Positions 42,186 through 50,707 of a stretch of DNA of 64,000 nt are shown here, one piece after another. The stretch is from positions 122,620 through 186,619 of the forward strand of contig NZ_JABBGJ010000012.1 of NCBI RefSeq assembly GCF_012927345.1, read 5' to 3'. The notes under the pieces were generated by a model. That model worked only from the letters and a program-made list of their open reading frames with translations, was not told the DNA's origin and made no database searches. Both the position numbers and the translations under genes were made by a program. Origin of the DNA: Paraburkholderia polaris (GTDB lineage: Bacteria > Pseudomonadota > Gammaproteobacteria > Burkholderiales > Burkholderiaceae). The first letter of the stretch is position 1. Every line of letters starts with the position of its first letter.

Positions 42186-42789
42186 TGCAGATTCAGACTG
42201 CTAACGCGCACATGCTCCCAAATGCCTGCCGATCGTGGCATGCATTGTTGGGTTTTTAATCGCGAAGGCGATGGAGGTGTGCGTCAACATGCGAATGAGT
42301 GTGCCGTTTTGCCGCAGGTCTTGTCAATAAAAAAATCGCAATGGATTCAAGCGACAACGCGAGGCGCGCAGAGTCGATGCATCTGGCTTGCCGCCAGGCA
42401 GCGGCGAATTTGCACGGCGAGTGCGCTTCGCAATGCGTAACGCTTGCGTCGGGTCGCGTTGCCGGTACCGTTGCTCTCTCAGGCAATGCCGCCAGTTGGC
42501 ATAGATGTGCGCATCCAGCGAGACCACCCCGTCATGATTGCCGGCGCAGGCGAGGATCGGCGCTGGATAGTCTCGACACGGTTCGTAAAACTGATCGTCG
42601 TAACGAATTTATGTCGACCTATGTCACGGCCCGTTCGAATCGCCCGCAAACCCTTGTCCAGCGGGGTTCTGTCGCGGTGAAACAGGGTGACATATCTTCG
42701 CTGCTGATTAAAACCAGACGTCCTTCTATAGTCCGTTTGTCGCCACGCCGCAGTGCGCAGAAGTGGCCCGAAATCAAGAAGGACATACC
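42186..42789. other. Intergenic region without recognised gene
   Basis: About 600 bases. Frames here have no protein-like product. TATGTCAC at 42620 and GTGACATA at 42687 form a spaced inverted repeat that could be an operator or promoter element of the downstream repetitive-protein gene. A possible small RNA may lie at the left end, next to the orphan terminator. Confidence 0.4.
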
Positions 42790-43737
42790 GTGGAAAACTG
42801 TTCGTTCGTCGTCCCTGCCGCCGCCGCTTCCGCTGCTTCCGTGACGACCGCCGCATCCGTACGCAGTGCGGTGCGCAAGCTCGCGCTCACTGCAACCGTC
42901 GCCGTACTCGCGCTCGGTAGCGCTTCGGCTTTCGCCTGGTCGCAGCATGGCACCGCGTACACCTCGCGCGGCACCTACAACGGCGCGCGTTACGGTTCGT
43001 GTGGCGGCGGCAGTTGTTCGCACGCTGGCGGCGTGGCCGGCCCCTATGGCGGCATGGCGACCAACACCGGCACGGTGACGCGTAACGCTCCCGGGCAGTT
43101 CTCGAATTCAGGCACGGCGACGGGACGCTACGGCAACCAGGTCCAGCATGCAGGCGACACCAACTGTGCGGGCGGCACCTGTTCACATACCGGCACCCTC
43201 ACCGGACCGGACGGCAAAACAGCCACCACCTCCGGCGATGTGACCAAAACTGCGCCTGGCCAGTATTCGTCGTCCGGGTCGATTACCGGCTCGAACGGCA
43301 ACACGGTCAACCACTCGGCATCGACAAATTGCGCGGGCAATTCGTGTTCACGTTCGGGCACGGTGACCGGGTCCGATGGCGGGACCGTCAATCACTCCGG
43401 CACGGCCACGCGTGTTGCGCCGGGCGTCGTCACGACATCGACGAGCACGACGGGCACACATGGCAACACGGTGACGACAAGCGGGACGGTCACGACTACC
43501 GGCGTTGTCACGACGGGCAGCACGACGGTAGTGGTTGCAGCGAAGCCGGTTGTCGTCGTACCGCCGCCGGTTGTGTATGTGCCGCCGCCTCCGGTTGTCT
43601 ACGTACCGCCGCCGCCCCCGCCGCCTGCCGTGTATGTCGCTCCGCGCGTTGTCTATGTGGCGCCTGCGCCGCGCCCTGTCGTATGGGTGCCGGGGCATTG
43701 GGTGGGCAATGTCTGGGTGCCGGCGCACTGGTCATGA
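42790..43737 (+). CDS. Exported repetitive Gly/Ser/Thr protein with Cys-pair repeats and Pro-rich C-terminus
   Basis: 315 residues. The start is GTG 42790 with AAGGA eight bases upstream. A long N-region precedes a signal segment (LALTATVAVLALGSASAFA). Residues ~60-225 consist of repeats of about 50 residues, each with a six-residue Cys-x4-Cys element (CGGGSC, CAGGTC, CAGNSC), APGQ(F/Y)S and short TxSG/TxTG strands. A Thr/Val-rich stretch follows, then a Pro-rich region (PPPVVYVPPPPVVYVPPPPP) and a C-terminal VWVPGHWVGNVWVPAHW motif that recalls YXWGXW-repeat proteins. It looks like a secreted or cell-surface structural protein; the function is unknown. Its stop overlaps the next start. Confidence 0.8.
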   Translation: MENCSFVVPAAAASAASVTTAASVRSAVRKLALTATVAVLALGSASAFAWSQHGTAYTSRGTYNGARYGSCGGGSCSHAGGVAGPYGGMATNTGTVTRNAPGQFSNSGTATGRYGNQVQHAGDTNCAGGTCSHTGTLTGPDGKTATTSGDVTKTAPGQYSSSGSITGSNGNTVNHSASTNCAGNSCSRSGTVTGSDGGTVNHSGTATRVAPGVVTTSTSTTGTHGNTVTTSGTVTTTGVVTTGSTTVVVAAKPVVVVPPPVVYVPPPPVVYVPPPPPPPAVYVAPRVVYVAPAPRPVVWVPGHWVGNVWVPAHWS

Positions 43738-44129
43738 ATGAAAACGTGCGAGTCAGAACCGGCGATGAGGCCGGCCACATCGGTCGGCCGCGGATGAGCG
43801 GGCAGGGACGTGCGCAGGCGATCCGGTTATGTTTCAACGCGATACGTACACTGGCGTTATGCAAGCTAGGCGCGTTGGCAACGATGGTCGTTGTTGCAGG
43901 TGTCGCGATTGCAGCGGGCGAGGGCATCACGAACACTGAAACGCATGCCGTGCACCGAGCGATTGAACCCCAACAGGACTGCTCGGCGAAATACGCAGCG
44001 TTGCTCGACCTCGCCGAATTGGCGAGACGTGATGGCAAATCGTCCGAGGTCGTGGTGCGGGGACTGAGCGCCCGCGGCGGCGCAATGAGTGAATGTTTGC
44101 CGACCAGCAGGAACGACAGGGCGGGGTAG
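43734..44129 (+). CDS. Small single-pass membrane or exported protein coupled to the repetitive protein
   Basis: 131 residues. The ATG overlaps the stop of the repetitive-protein gene by four bases (ATGA), which supports coupled translation. A basic N-terminus of ~40 residues leads to one hydrophobic helix (KLGALATMVVVAGVAIAAGEG, here given as its core) and a ~70-residue C-terminal part with two Cys (DCSAKY, SECLP), probably periplasmic. No family is recognised. It ends just before a perfect hairpin terminator. Inferred partner of the repetitive protein. Confidence 0.6.
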   Translation: MNENVRVRTGDEAGHIGRPRMSGQGRAQAIRLCFNAIRTLALCKLGALATMVVVAGVAIAAGEGITNTETHAVHRAIEPQQDCSAKYAALLDLAELARRDGKSSEVVVRGLSARGGAMSECLPTSRNDRAG

Positions 44130-44131
44130 GC

Positions 44132-44165
44132 GCGCGAATGGCCGGAGCGGCCATTCGCGCTTGTC
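44132..44165 (+). terminator. Hairpin terminator after the repetitive-protein operon
   Basis: Perfect 12-base arms GCGCGAATGGCC / GGCCATTCGCGC around GGAGC, two bases past the stop codon, followed by TTGTC. Very stable stem but a weak T run. Confidence 0.75.
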
Positions 44166-44207
44166 AAAGGCACTCTTCCAAAGAAGCATGAACGCGGCGC
44201 TGCGTGA

Positions 44208-44696
44208 CTACGTGGCCTGATTTTCCGGGCGCGTCAGATCGCGCTCCAGAAAAATCGTGCCCGCGATGGGATTAAAGACGTAAGCGGGGATCGGCTCGAA
44301 ACCAAGCGACGCATAAAGCTGTTGTGCGGCCTGTATGTCGGGAAGCGTGTCGAGACGAATGCGCGTGTATCCCGCCTCCTGCGCTATTCGACAAATCAGC
44401 GTTGCCAACTGCCTGCCGACCTGTTGGCCACGCCCGGATGGGCGGATATAAAGTCGCTTCATTTCACACGTCGATTCATCCAAAGGACGCATCGCAACAC
44501 AACCCACCACTTCCTCATTGTTTTGAGCAAGAAGAACGCGCCCCCCGGGCGCCGCAAACTTGCCAGGCAACTCCGCGAGTTCCGACTCGAAATTCTGGAA
44601 GCTCAGATCGATGCCCAGGCTTTCGGCATACTCGCGGAATATCGCCCGCACAACTTCAAGCTGTTCGGGAAATCGAGCGGGATAAATTTCTACCAT
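44208..44696 (-). CDS. GNAT-family N-acetyltransferase
   Basis: 162 residues. Motif A for acetyl-CoA binding is clear (MKRLYIRPSGRGQQVGRQLATLI, with the RGQQVG pyrophosphate loop; shown partly), preceded by VVGCVAMRPLDEST and followed by LYASLGFEPIP. Substrate unknown. It lies 55 bases downstream of the soluble histidine kinase gene on the same strand, so the two may share a transcript. Confidence 0.88.
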   Translation of the reverse strand: MVEIYPARFPEQLEVVRAIFREYAESLGIDLSFQNFESELAELPGKFAAPGGRVLLAQNNEEVVGCVAMRPLDESTCEMKRLYIRPSGRGQQVGRQLATLICRIAQEAGYTRIRLDTLPDIQAAQQLYASLGFEPIPAYVFNPIAGTIFLERDLTRPENQAT

Positions 44697-44751
44697 GCAC
44701 AGGTCTCCATCGCCTCACGAGCGGTTCTGGCGTCAGTTGCCGACGGAACGT

Positions 44752-45969
44752 TTATTCGGTTTCAGGCAGCACCAACGGGAACCGGATTTCGAACGTGGTC
44801 CCAATGCCTTCGCGTGACGCAAAATTGATCTGACCGTGCAACACACGGCAAAGCTCCTTGACGATCGCGAGACCGAGTCCTGTGCCGGGAATATCTTCGC
44901 CCGCAGCGCGTTCGAATTCGTCGAATACCCGGTTCACATCCGAAGGCGCAATGCCCACGCCGGTATCCGACACGCGAATCGACCAGTGTTCCGTGCCGGC
45001 CGTTGCGAAGACAAGTTCGATCTCGCCGGACTTCGTGTACTTTGTCGCGTTGGAAAGCAGGTTGACGGCAATCTGCTTAATTTTCAGACGATTGGACGTG
45101 ACCGTGGATAGCGCCGGATCGAACGTTGCGTGTAACGTCAGTCCTTTGGACTCGATTGCCGGACGCGAAGCGGTGACGAGTTCATCGTAAAGCGCGTGCA
45201 GCTCAACCTGTTCCCGTGCGAGTGGCGTGTCGTCGCCGAGCACGACGGAGTACTCGACCATCTGGTCGACGAGTTGTTTCATGTCGGCGGCCTGCCGGTT
45301 GGCCAGCTTCAGCGCGGTATCGGCCTTTGAAGGCGCCCGTCCGATCAGTTGCAGCGCAATCGAAAACGCGTTCAGAAAATTGCGCAGATCGTGGACCACG
45401 CTGCGGGTGATCTGCATGCGTGACTCGTAAAGATCGCTGACCAGCCGCTGCTTGAGCGTCAGTTCGTGATTGGCGCGCTCGAGTCTGCCGGTGTACTCAT
45501 CGATCTTGCGGTCCCGTTCGCTGACCACCTCCTTGATCGACGTGAGCGTGACCATGCTGAGTGTTTCGGCGACGAGGCGCCGCGCCCGGCCTTCGTGGCG
45601 GCGCGTGAATGTGCTGTCCTGACCAGCGAATTCTTCTAGCGCGTCGGCGAGCACCTGATGAAACAGATCGAGCTCGCGCACGAGTTCCTCAATCCGGTAG
45701 CCCTGACGCCAGCGGACCATGCCGTGTTTTCTCGCATTGCGTTCGATCGCCGGCTCGACGCGTTCGAGATCTTCGACGTCGAGTGCCAGGCATAATCCTT
45801 CGAGAATTTCCGGCAGATGATCGGCGAGCTGCTGATAGGTGAGCTTGTCCGCTTCGAAGAGGTCGACATCGCCGAAAACGGCTTTCATCCATTGCGCGGT
45901 CAGGCGAGCCTGCTGCTCGCGAATGAAATCGGCAAATTTGCGCAGCGGGCTAGGGGCTGGTTCGGTCAT
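44752..45969 (-). CDS. Soluble sensor histidine kinase with RsbRD-like N-terminal domain
   Basis: 405 residues with no membrane helix. The N-terminal ~150 residues (LRKFADFIREQQARLTAQWM ... RWRQGYRIEELVREL) resemble the RsbRD_N sensor domain. A coiled coil follows, then the H-box SVVHDLRNFLNAFS with the phospho-acceptor His193, and an HATPase domain with VNLLSNATKYT (N box), VSDTGVGIAP (G1) and GTGLGLAIVKELC (G2). It should be a cytosolic kinase; no response regulator gene is adjacent. The ATG at 45969 is chosen; an ATG 11 codons upstream also lacks a good ribosome site. Confidence 0.87.
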   Translation of the reverse strand: MTEPAPSPLRKFADFIREQQARLTAQWMKAVFGDVDLFEADKLTYQQLADHLPEILEGLCLALDVEDLERVEPAIERNARKHGMVRWRQGYRIEELVRELDLFHQVLADALEEFAGQDSTFTRRHEGRARRLVAETLSMVTLTSIKEVVSERDRKIDEYTGRLERANHELTLKQRLVSDLYESRMQITRSVVHDLRNFLNAFSIALQLIGRAPSKADTALKLANRQAADMKQLVDQMVEYSVVLGDDTPLAREQVELHALYDELVTASRPAIESKGLTLHATFDPALSTVTSNRLKIKQIAVNLLSNATKYTKSGEIELVFATAGTEHWSIRVSDTGVGIAPSDVNRVFDEFERAAGEDIPGTGLGLAIVKELCRVLHGQINFASREGIGTTFEIRFPLVLPETE

Positions 45970-46499
45970 ATTGGCTGCATCGAGGTGAAGTTTCTGCCTC
46001 ATTATCGCCGCAATTACTGATCGTGGATCACCTCTTGGATAAGCCGGGCCGATGACAATGATATTCAGCCAGGCGGCTGTTGATGTTGCTGTTCAGGCGG
46101 CTTCGTGTCCGGCAATCTTTTCCGTTCGAGCGGGTGGCAGTAACGGCGTCGCCGGCATTGTTATTTTGGCGCAACGCCAACTTATTTTTGACGCGCTATT
46201 TATATCAGGCGTCATATCATCGCACTCTTTATTTTCGGCGGCGCTCGCAAGACGCGCCTGCGCAACTCAATTGAAAACCATCCTGTAGTCAGCATGCGCC
46301 ATTGGCAAGTCATTGCAAGCACGCTACACGCAATAATCAGCAAACAATATTGCACGTTTTCGCAGTTCACGTGGAGCCGGCGCGCGAATGCGTTGCCGGT
46401 CCGTTCGCAGGTCTTGTTGGCGGCCAACACGCCTGCCAATGGGTATTGAATGCAAACAACTGAACACATAATCACCGCCAATTCACGGAGCCAACAAGT
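45970..46499. other. Intergenic region upstream of a porin gene
   Basis: About 530 AT-richer bases between a divergent kinase and the porin. A 78-codon frame at 46052-46288 has a hydrophobic but non-specific product and no ribosome site, so it is not called. The long leader suggests complex control of the porin, but I cannot name a site. Confidence 0.45.
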
Positions 46500-47660
46500 A
46501 TGAAAAAGTCTTTATTCGTGGTCGCGCTTTCCGGCGCCTTTGCTATGTCGGCGCACGCGCAAAGCAGCGTGACCCTCTATGGTCTTATCGATACCGGATT
46601 GATCTACACGAACAATCAGGGCGGACATAGCAACTGGCAGGAAGTGACCAGCTCGACGCAAAACACGGTATTCGGCCTCAAGGGTACGGAGGATCTCGGT
46701 GGTGGCTTGCATGCGGTCTTCAAACTGGAGCAGGGATTCCTTCTGAATAACGGCGCGCAGGCTTTCTCCGGCGATGGTTTCGGCTCTCAGGCGTGGGTCG
46801 GATTGCAAAGCGATCCATACGGCACCGTGACGTTCGGCCGCCAGTTTGATGTGATGAACGACCTGGTCGGTCCGCTCACGGCGGGGTCCAACACGTGGGG
46901 CGGCAACATGGCTGCGCATCCGTTTGAAAACGACAACCTTGCTGCGGATTCAGTCGTTCTCAACAATATGGTCAAGTACGCGAGCCCGACGTTCAGCGGC
47001 GTCACGTTCGAAACGATGTATGCGTTCAGCAACAAGGCAGGCAGTTTCGCGGACAACCGTTCATATGGCTTCGGCGTCTCCTATACGCAAGGGCCTGTCA
47101 ATCTCGCCGCCGGCTACCTGCAATTCAACAACGCAGGCGGCGCAGGCGGTGCCATTACCACGGGCGATACCAGCGCTAACTTCCTGGCACAACGCCAGCG
47201 TATCTGGTCGCTTGGCGGTAACTACACCTTCGGACCGGCTACGTTTGGCCTCGTCTGGAGCCATACGCAGATGGACAACGCGTCGGGTGTCTTCTCCTTC
47301 GGAACCGGCACTTACCTCGGTGCGAACGACTCTTCCGCTGGAACCCTGAGTGGCTCGCTGCGCCTCGACAACTACGAAGCGAACGTAAAGTATGCGATCA
47401 CACCTGCATTGAGCGTATCGGGCGCGTATACCTACACGCATGGCGCCTATAACGGTTCGTCGCCGGGATGGAATACGGCGATGCTCCAGACCGATTATTC
47501 GATCAGCAAGCGCACGGACTTCTATCTTGAAGGCGTCTATCAGAACGTGCACGGTGCGCCTGCAGACTCGGTGCTCTCGCATGCCATGATCAACACGCTT
47601 TCACCTTCGTCGTCGGACTCGCAAGTGGCAGTCACCGTGGGGATGCGTCACGCATTCTGA
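46500..47660 (+). CDS. Trimeric outer-membrane porin (Gram-negative porin family)
   Basis: 386 residues. Signal peptide cleaved after AHA, then QSSVTLYGLIDTGLIYTNN, LKGTEDLGGGLHAVFKLEQG and a C-terminal beta-signal ending in Phe (VTVGMRHAF). The same family and length as the porin at 11 kb but clearly a different paralogue. The expected product is a 16-strand general diffusion channel. ATG start with GGAG nine bases upstream; a hairpin follows the gene. Confidence 0.95.
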   Translation: MKKSLFVVALSGAFAMSAHAQSSVTLYGLIDTGLIYTNNQGGHSNWQEVTSSTQNTVFGLKGTEDLGGGLHAVFKLEQGFLLNNGAQAFSGDGFGSQAWVGLQSDPYGTVTFGRQFDVMNDLVGPLTAGSNTWGGNMAAHPFENDNLAADSVVLNNMVKYASPTFSGVTFETMYAFSNKAGSFADNRSYGFGVSYTQGPVNLAAGYLQFNNAGGAGGAITTGDTSANFLAQRQRIWSLGGNYTFGPATFGLVWSHTQMDNASGVFSFGTGTYLGANDSSAGTLSGSLRLDNYEANVKYAITPALSVSGAYTYTHGAYNGSSPGWNTAMLQTDYSISKRTDFYLEGVYQNVHGAPADSVLSHAMINTLSPSSSDSQVAVTVGMRHAF

Positions 47661-47687
47661 TCGGCCACGCGTTACCAGAGCCGTAAT

Positions 47688-47719
47688 GACGGATGCCTGC
47701 ACTTTGGCAGGCATCCGTC
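47688..47719 (+). terminator. Hairpin after the porin gene
   Basis: Perfect 13-base arms GACGGATGCCTGC / GCAGGCATCCGTC with loop ACTTTG, 27 bases past the stop. It lacks a T tract, so it may serve as an mRNA 3' end or a barrier to the convergent LysR transcript. Confidence 0.65.
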
Positions 47720-47757
47720 GACACCGACGGTTTCACGAGTACGTTGGTCTTCGCCTG

Positions 47758-48684
47758 CTACGATCCACTAGAAACGACCGGCGTATCCGCCTGACCACCC
47801 GCCTTCAGGAAATCGACAAATACGCGCAACGGTGCCGGCAAATGACGACGGCCCGGATAGTAAAGAAACGGCCCCGAAAAGCGCTGCCACCACGGCTCCA
47901 GGATCGGCTCCAACGCGCCGCTATCGAGATGCGGGCGCAGCATGTCCTCAAAAAGGTGAATCACTCCCACTCCTGCGACAGCGGTACTGACTGCAAGGTC
48001 GATTGCCGCGCCGGGCCTGACGAGGAGCGGTCCCGACGGATTCAACTGGATCGCCTCGCCGTCACGTTCGAAATACCAGGTCGGCGTGGCGCCGCCGGCA
48101 AATTGACCACGCAAACACGCATGAGAGAGCAGGTCGCGCGGATGCTCGGGTCTGCCATGCGTGTCGAGATACTCCGGCGCCGCGGCCGTAGCAAAACGCT
48201 GCACACGTGGCCCGATTGGAATCGCGATCATGTCCTGTTCAAGCCGCTCGTCATAGCGAATGCCCGCGTCGCAGCCGATTGACAGCACATCGACGAAGCC
48301 ATCCTCCACCACAACTTCCACGCGTATGTCGGGATAGGCCTTCAGGAACTGGGGGATGACGGTCGGCAACACGATGCGCGCGGCGCTCGACGGGACGTTG
48401 AGTTTGAGTGTGCCGCTCGGCTTGTCCCTGAACCGGTTCAAGACATCCAGCGCGGCTTCCATCTCGCTGAACAATGGCGTCAGCTTTTCGATCAGTCGCA
48501 GTCCAGCTTCGGTCGGGGCCACGCTGCGCGTGGTTCGGTTGAGCAGGCGCAAACCGAGCTTCGACTCGAGACGGCGTACCGCAATGCTCAGGCTGGAGGC
48601 GGAGACGCCGCTGATGCGCGCGGCGTCACGAAAGCCGCCGGCGCGAGCGACCGAAACGAATGCGGCAAGATCGTTGAATTCCAT
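47758..48684 (-). CDS. LysR-family transcriptional regulator
   Basis: 308 residues. HTH at the N-terminus (LAAFVSVARAGGFRDAARISGVSASSLSIAVRRLE) and a LysR effector domain (SGTLKLNVPSSAARIVLPTV), with the FLYYPGRRHLPAPLRVFVDFLK C-terminus typical of the LTTR subgroup next to small oxidoreductase genes (shown partly here). Divergent from an aldo/keto reductase gene; an inverted repeat lies between the two starts. Confidence 0.9.
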   Translation of the reverse strand: MEFNDLAAFVSVARAGGFRDAARISGVSASSLSIAVRRLESKLGLRLLNRTTRSVAPTEAGLRLIEKLTPLFSEMEAALDVLNRFRDKPSGTLKLNVPSSAARIVLPTVIPQFLKAYPDIRVEVVVEDGFVDVLSIGCDAGIRYDERLEQDMIAIPIGPRVQRFATAAAPEYLDTHGRPEHPRDLLSHACLRGQFAGGATPTWYFERDGEAIQLNPSGPLLVRPGAAIDLAVSTAVAGVGVIHLFEDMLRPHLDSGALEPILEPWWQRFSGPFLYYPGRRHLPAPLRVFVDFLKAGGQADTPVVSSGS

Positions 48685-48688
48685 GGCC

Positions 48689-48710
48689 GTTGTTCAAAAT
48701 GTTTAACAAC
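48689..48710. promoter_or_regulatory. Candidate LysR operator between regulator and aldo/keto reductase
   Basis: GTTGTT and AACAAC flank a 10-base AT-rich spacer, immediately upstream of the LysR start and ~80 bases before the reductase. The symmetry and T-N11-A spacing fit a LysR-type site. Confidence 0.5.
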
Positions 48711-48790
48711 CCGTGCAATTTAGGCTGGATTATCGAACAACGCAATCCCCGTCATACTGCCTCTCAATACCTCACATCAAGGAGCGCGCT

Positions 48791-49672
48791 ATGTCGGACT
48801 TCACCTCCGTGGACACATTTCCGCTGGCGGGCCACGCCGTGCAGCGCATGGGCTATGGCGCCATGCAACTGGCCGGACCCGGCGTATTCGGGCCGCCGAA
48901 AGATCGTGACGCAGCGATTGCCGTACTGCGCGAAGCGGTGGCGTCGGGTGTCAATCACATCGATACGAGCGACTTCTACGGGCCCCACATCACCAACCAG
49001 CTGATTCGCGAAGCACTGCATCCTTATCCGGACGACCTCGTGATCGTCACCAAGGTTGGCGCGGTTCGTGGCAACGATGGCTCGTGGCTGCCGGCGCTCG
49101 AACCGGAAGACATCGAGCGTGGCGTTCACGACAACCTGCGCAATCTCGGTGTCGACGCACTCGACGTCGTCAATATGCGAATCATGGGCAGCGTGCATGC
49201 ACCCGCCGAAGGGTCGATTGAAAAGCAGGTCGTGGCGCTTGCTGAACTTCAACAGCGAGGACTGGTTCGCCATATCGGCTTGAGCAACGTGACCGCGGCA
49301 CAGGTCGCCGAGGCACAAGGCATCGCGGAGATCGTCTGCGTACAGAATCACTACAACCTGGTTCACCGGGAAGATGATGCGCTGGTCGATGAACTGGCGG
49401 GGAAGGGGATCGCTTATGTACCGTTCTTCCCGCTTGGCGGATTCACACCGATCCAGTCGTCAGCGCTGTCCACGGTCGCGCAAACGATCGGCGCGACGCC
49501 GATGCAGGTGGCGCTCGCCTGGCTCCTGCATCGTGCCTCTAACATTCTGCTGATTCCGGGCACTTCGTCGCTTGGGCATCTGCGTGAAAACATGCAGGCA
49601 GCACGTTTGAGCTTGACCGACGAGGTGCGCGCTGAACTGGATGCGATTGGCGCAGGGAATGGGGAGGCGTGA
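48791..49672 (+). CDS. Aldo/keto reductase family oxidoreductase
   Basis: 293 residues, TIM-barrel NADPH-dependent reductase. The catalytic Asp and Tyr lie in HIDTSDFYGPH and the Lys in IVTKVGAVRGND. The usual catalytic His region reads LDVVNMRIMG, so the His is replaced, as in E. coli YdbC-like members. NADPH-binding segment near the end: LLIPGTSSLGHLRENM. Substrate unknown. ATG 48791 has GGAG six bases upstream. Probably controlled by the divergent LysR protein. Confidence 0.88.
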   Translation: MSDFTSVDTFPLAGHAVQRMGYGAMQLAGPGVFGPPKDRDAAIAVLREAVASGVNHIDTSDFYGPHITNQLIREALHPYPDDLVIVTKVGAVRGNDGSWLPALEPEDIERGVHDNLRNLGVDALDVVNMRIMGSVHAPAEGSIEKQVVALAELQQRGLVRHIGLSNVTAAQVAEAQGIAEIVCVQNHYNLVHREDDALVDELAGKGIAYVPFFPLGGFTPIQSSALSTVAQTIGATPMQVALAWLLHRASNILLIPGTSSLGHLRENMQAARLSLTDEVRAELDAIGAGNGEA

Positions 49673-49721
49673 CCACGTATAGCGTGAGTGTCGAGTTGGG
49701 CCTCGGCACTTTCGCGCGTGT

Positions 49722-50621
49722 TCACGTCGCCACCGCATCCGTGATGCATTCCCGCAGCCATTGATGTGCCGGGTCGCGATGAGAGCGTTCATGCCAGAGC
49801 ATCGCCATTTCGTAACCCGGTACTTCAACCGGCGCCTCGACGACCCTGAGCGCGCTATTGCCGCGTACCAACCGCGAAGGCAGCATCGCCACGAGGTCTG
49901 TGTTCGCGAGGACTGACATCATGAACAGGAAGTGCGGGACCGAGAGCACAACTCTGCGCGTGAGACCGACCGCAGCCAACGCGTCATCCGTGACGCCGCT
50001 AAATCCACCGCCATCCGGCGAGACGATCACGTGTTCCAGTTTGCAGAACTGCGCGAGCGTTGGCCGTCGCTTCAGGCGTGGGTGATCTGCGCGCCCTACC
50101 AGCACATATCGCTCCTTGAAAAGCACCCGCCCGCGCAATCCGGGCGGCGCGCCTTCGCGGGTATGGAATGCCAGATCGATGTCGCCTTGTTCCGCTTGCT
50201 TCGCAATGCGTGGTGGCGCAGCTTCGACGATTGCGAGCCGGGTGCCGGGCGCCGCCGCGCGCAAACTGGCCAGGGCGGGCAGCAGGATTGTCGATTCGGC
50301 ATAGTCGGTTGCGGCCACGCGCCACGTATGACTCGCTTCGGCCGGATTAAATGGACTGGCCGGCGCCACCGCGTGCTCAAGTGCGTCGAGTGCCTGGCGC
50401 AAAGGTTCGCGCAATTCTTCGGCCCTTGCGGTGGGGCGCATGCCGCGTGGTCCCGGCAGCAACAAGGGGTCACCAAAGATATCCCGCAGCTTGGCAAGAT
50501 GCACGCTCACCGACGGTTGAGAGAAGTTCAAGCGTTCCGCGGCACGGGTCACGTTGTGCTCCGACAGCAGGACGTCGAGTGTCACCAGCAGATTGAGGTC
50601 CAGTCTTCTGAGATTATTCAT
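49722..50621 (-). CDS. LysR-family regulator (NodD/PcpR-like subgroup)
   Basis: 299 residues. It starts MNNLRRLDLNLLVTLDVLLSE, the typical opening of the NodD-like LysR subgroup, with the HTH NVTRAAERLNFSQPSVSVHLAKLRDIFGDPLLLPG (abridged). The effector domain includes ATDYAESTILLPAL and MLPSRLVRG. Divergent from a quinone-reductase-type flavoprotein gene, with a perfect inverted repeat in the shared promoter. Confidence 0.9.
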   Translation of the reverse strand: MNNLRRLDLNLLVTLDVLLSEHNVTRAAERLNFSQPSVSVHLAKLRDIFGDPLLLPGPRGMRPTARAEELREPLRQALDALEHAVAPASPFNPAEASHTWRVAATDYAESTILLPALASLRAAAPGTRLAIVEAAPPRIAKQAEQGDIDLAFHTREGAPPGLRGRVLFKERYVLVGRADHPRLKRRPTLAQFCKLEHVIVSPDGGGFSGVTDDALAAVGLTRRVVLSVPHFLFMMSVLANTDLVAMLPSRLVRGNSALRVVEAPVEVPGYEMAMLWHERSHRDPAHQWLRECITDAVAT

Positions 50622-50634
50622 GGTAATACCTGAC

Positions 50635-50658
50635 ATATTGGTAATTCATTTCCAATAT
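50635..50658. promoter_or_regulatory. LysR operator between regulator and flavoprotein gene
   Basis: ATATTGG and CCAATAT separated by 10 bases (TAATTCATTT). It lies 14 bases from the regulator start and ~50 bases from the flavoprotein start, suitable for control of both genes. Confidence 0.65.
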
Positions 50659-50707
50659 ACCGGACGGAGACCTATCGTGTCCCTTTCTGGTAATGGAGGT
50701 CAAGGTC

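Noticed and set aside
42476..42485. CTCTCAGGCA, a match to the conserved 3' element of glycine riboswitches
   Set aside because: The paired GGAGAG and GCCGAAGG elements are missing and no gcv or glycine transport gene follows.
42299..42844. Plus-strand frame of 181 codons before the repetitive-protein gene
   Set aside because: Mixed low-quality product that runs into the real gene in another frame; no ribosome site and no domain.
46052..46288. 78-codon frame in the leader of the second porin
   Set aside because: Hydrophobic but without a coherent signal or membrane topology and no ribosome site; more likely chance in AT-richer DNA.
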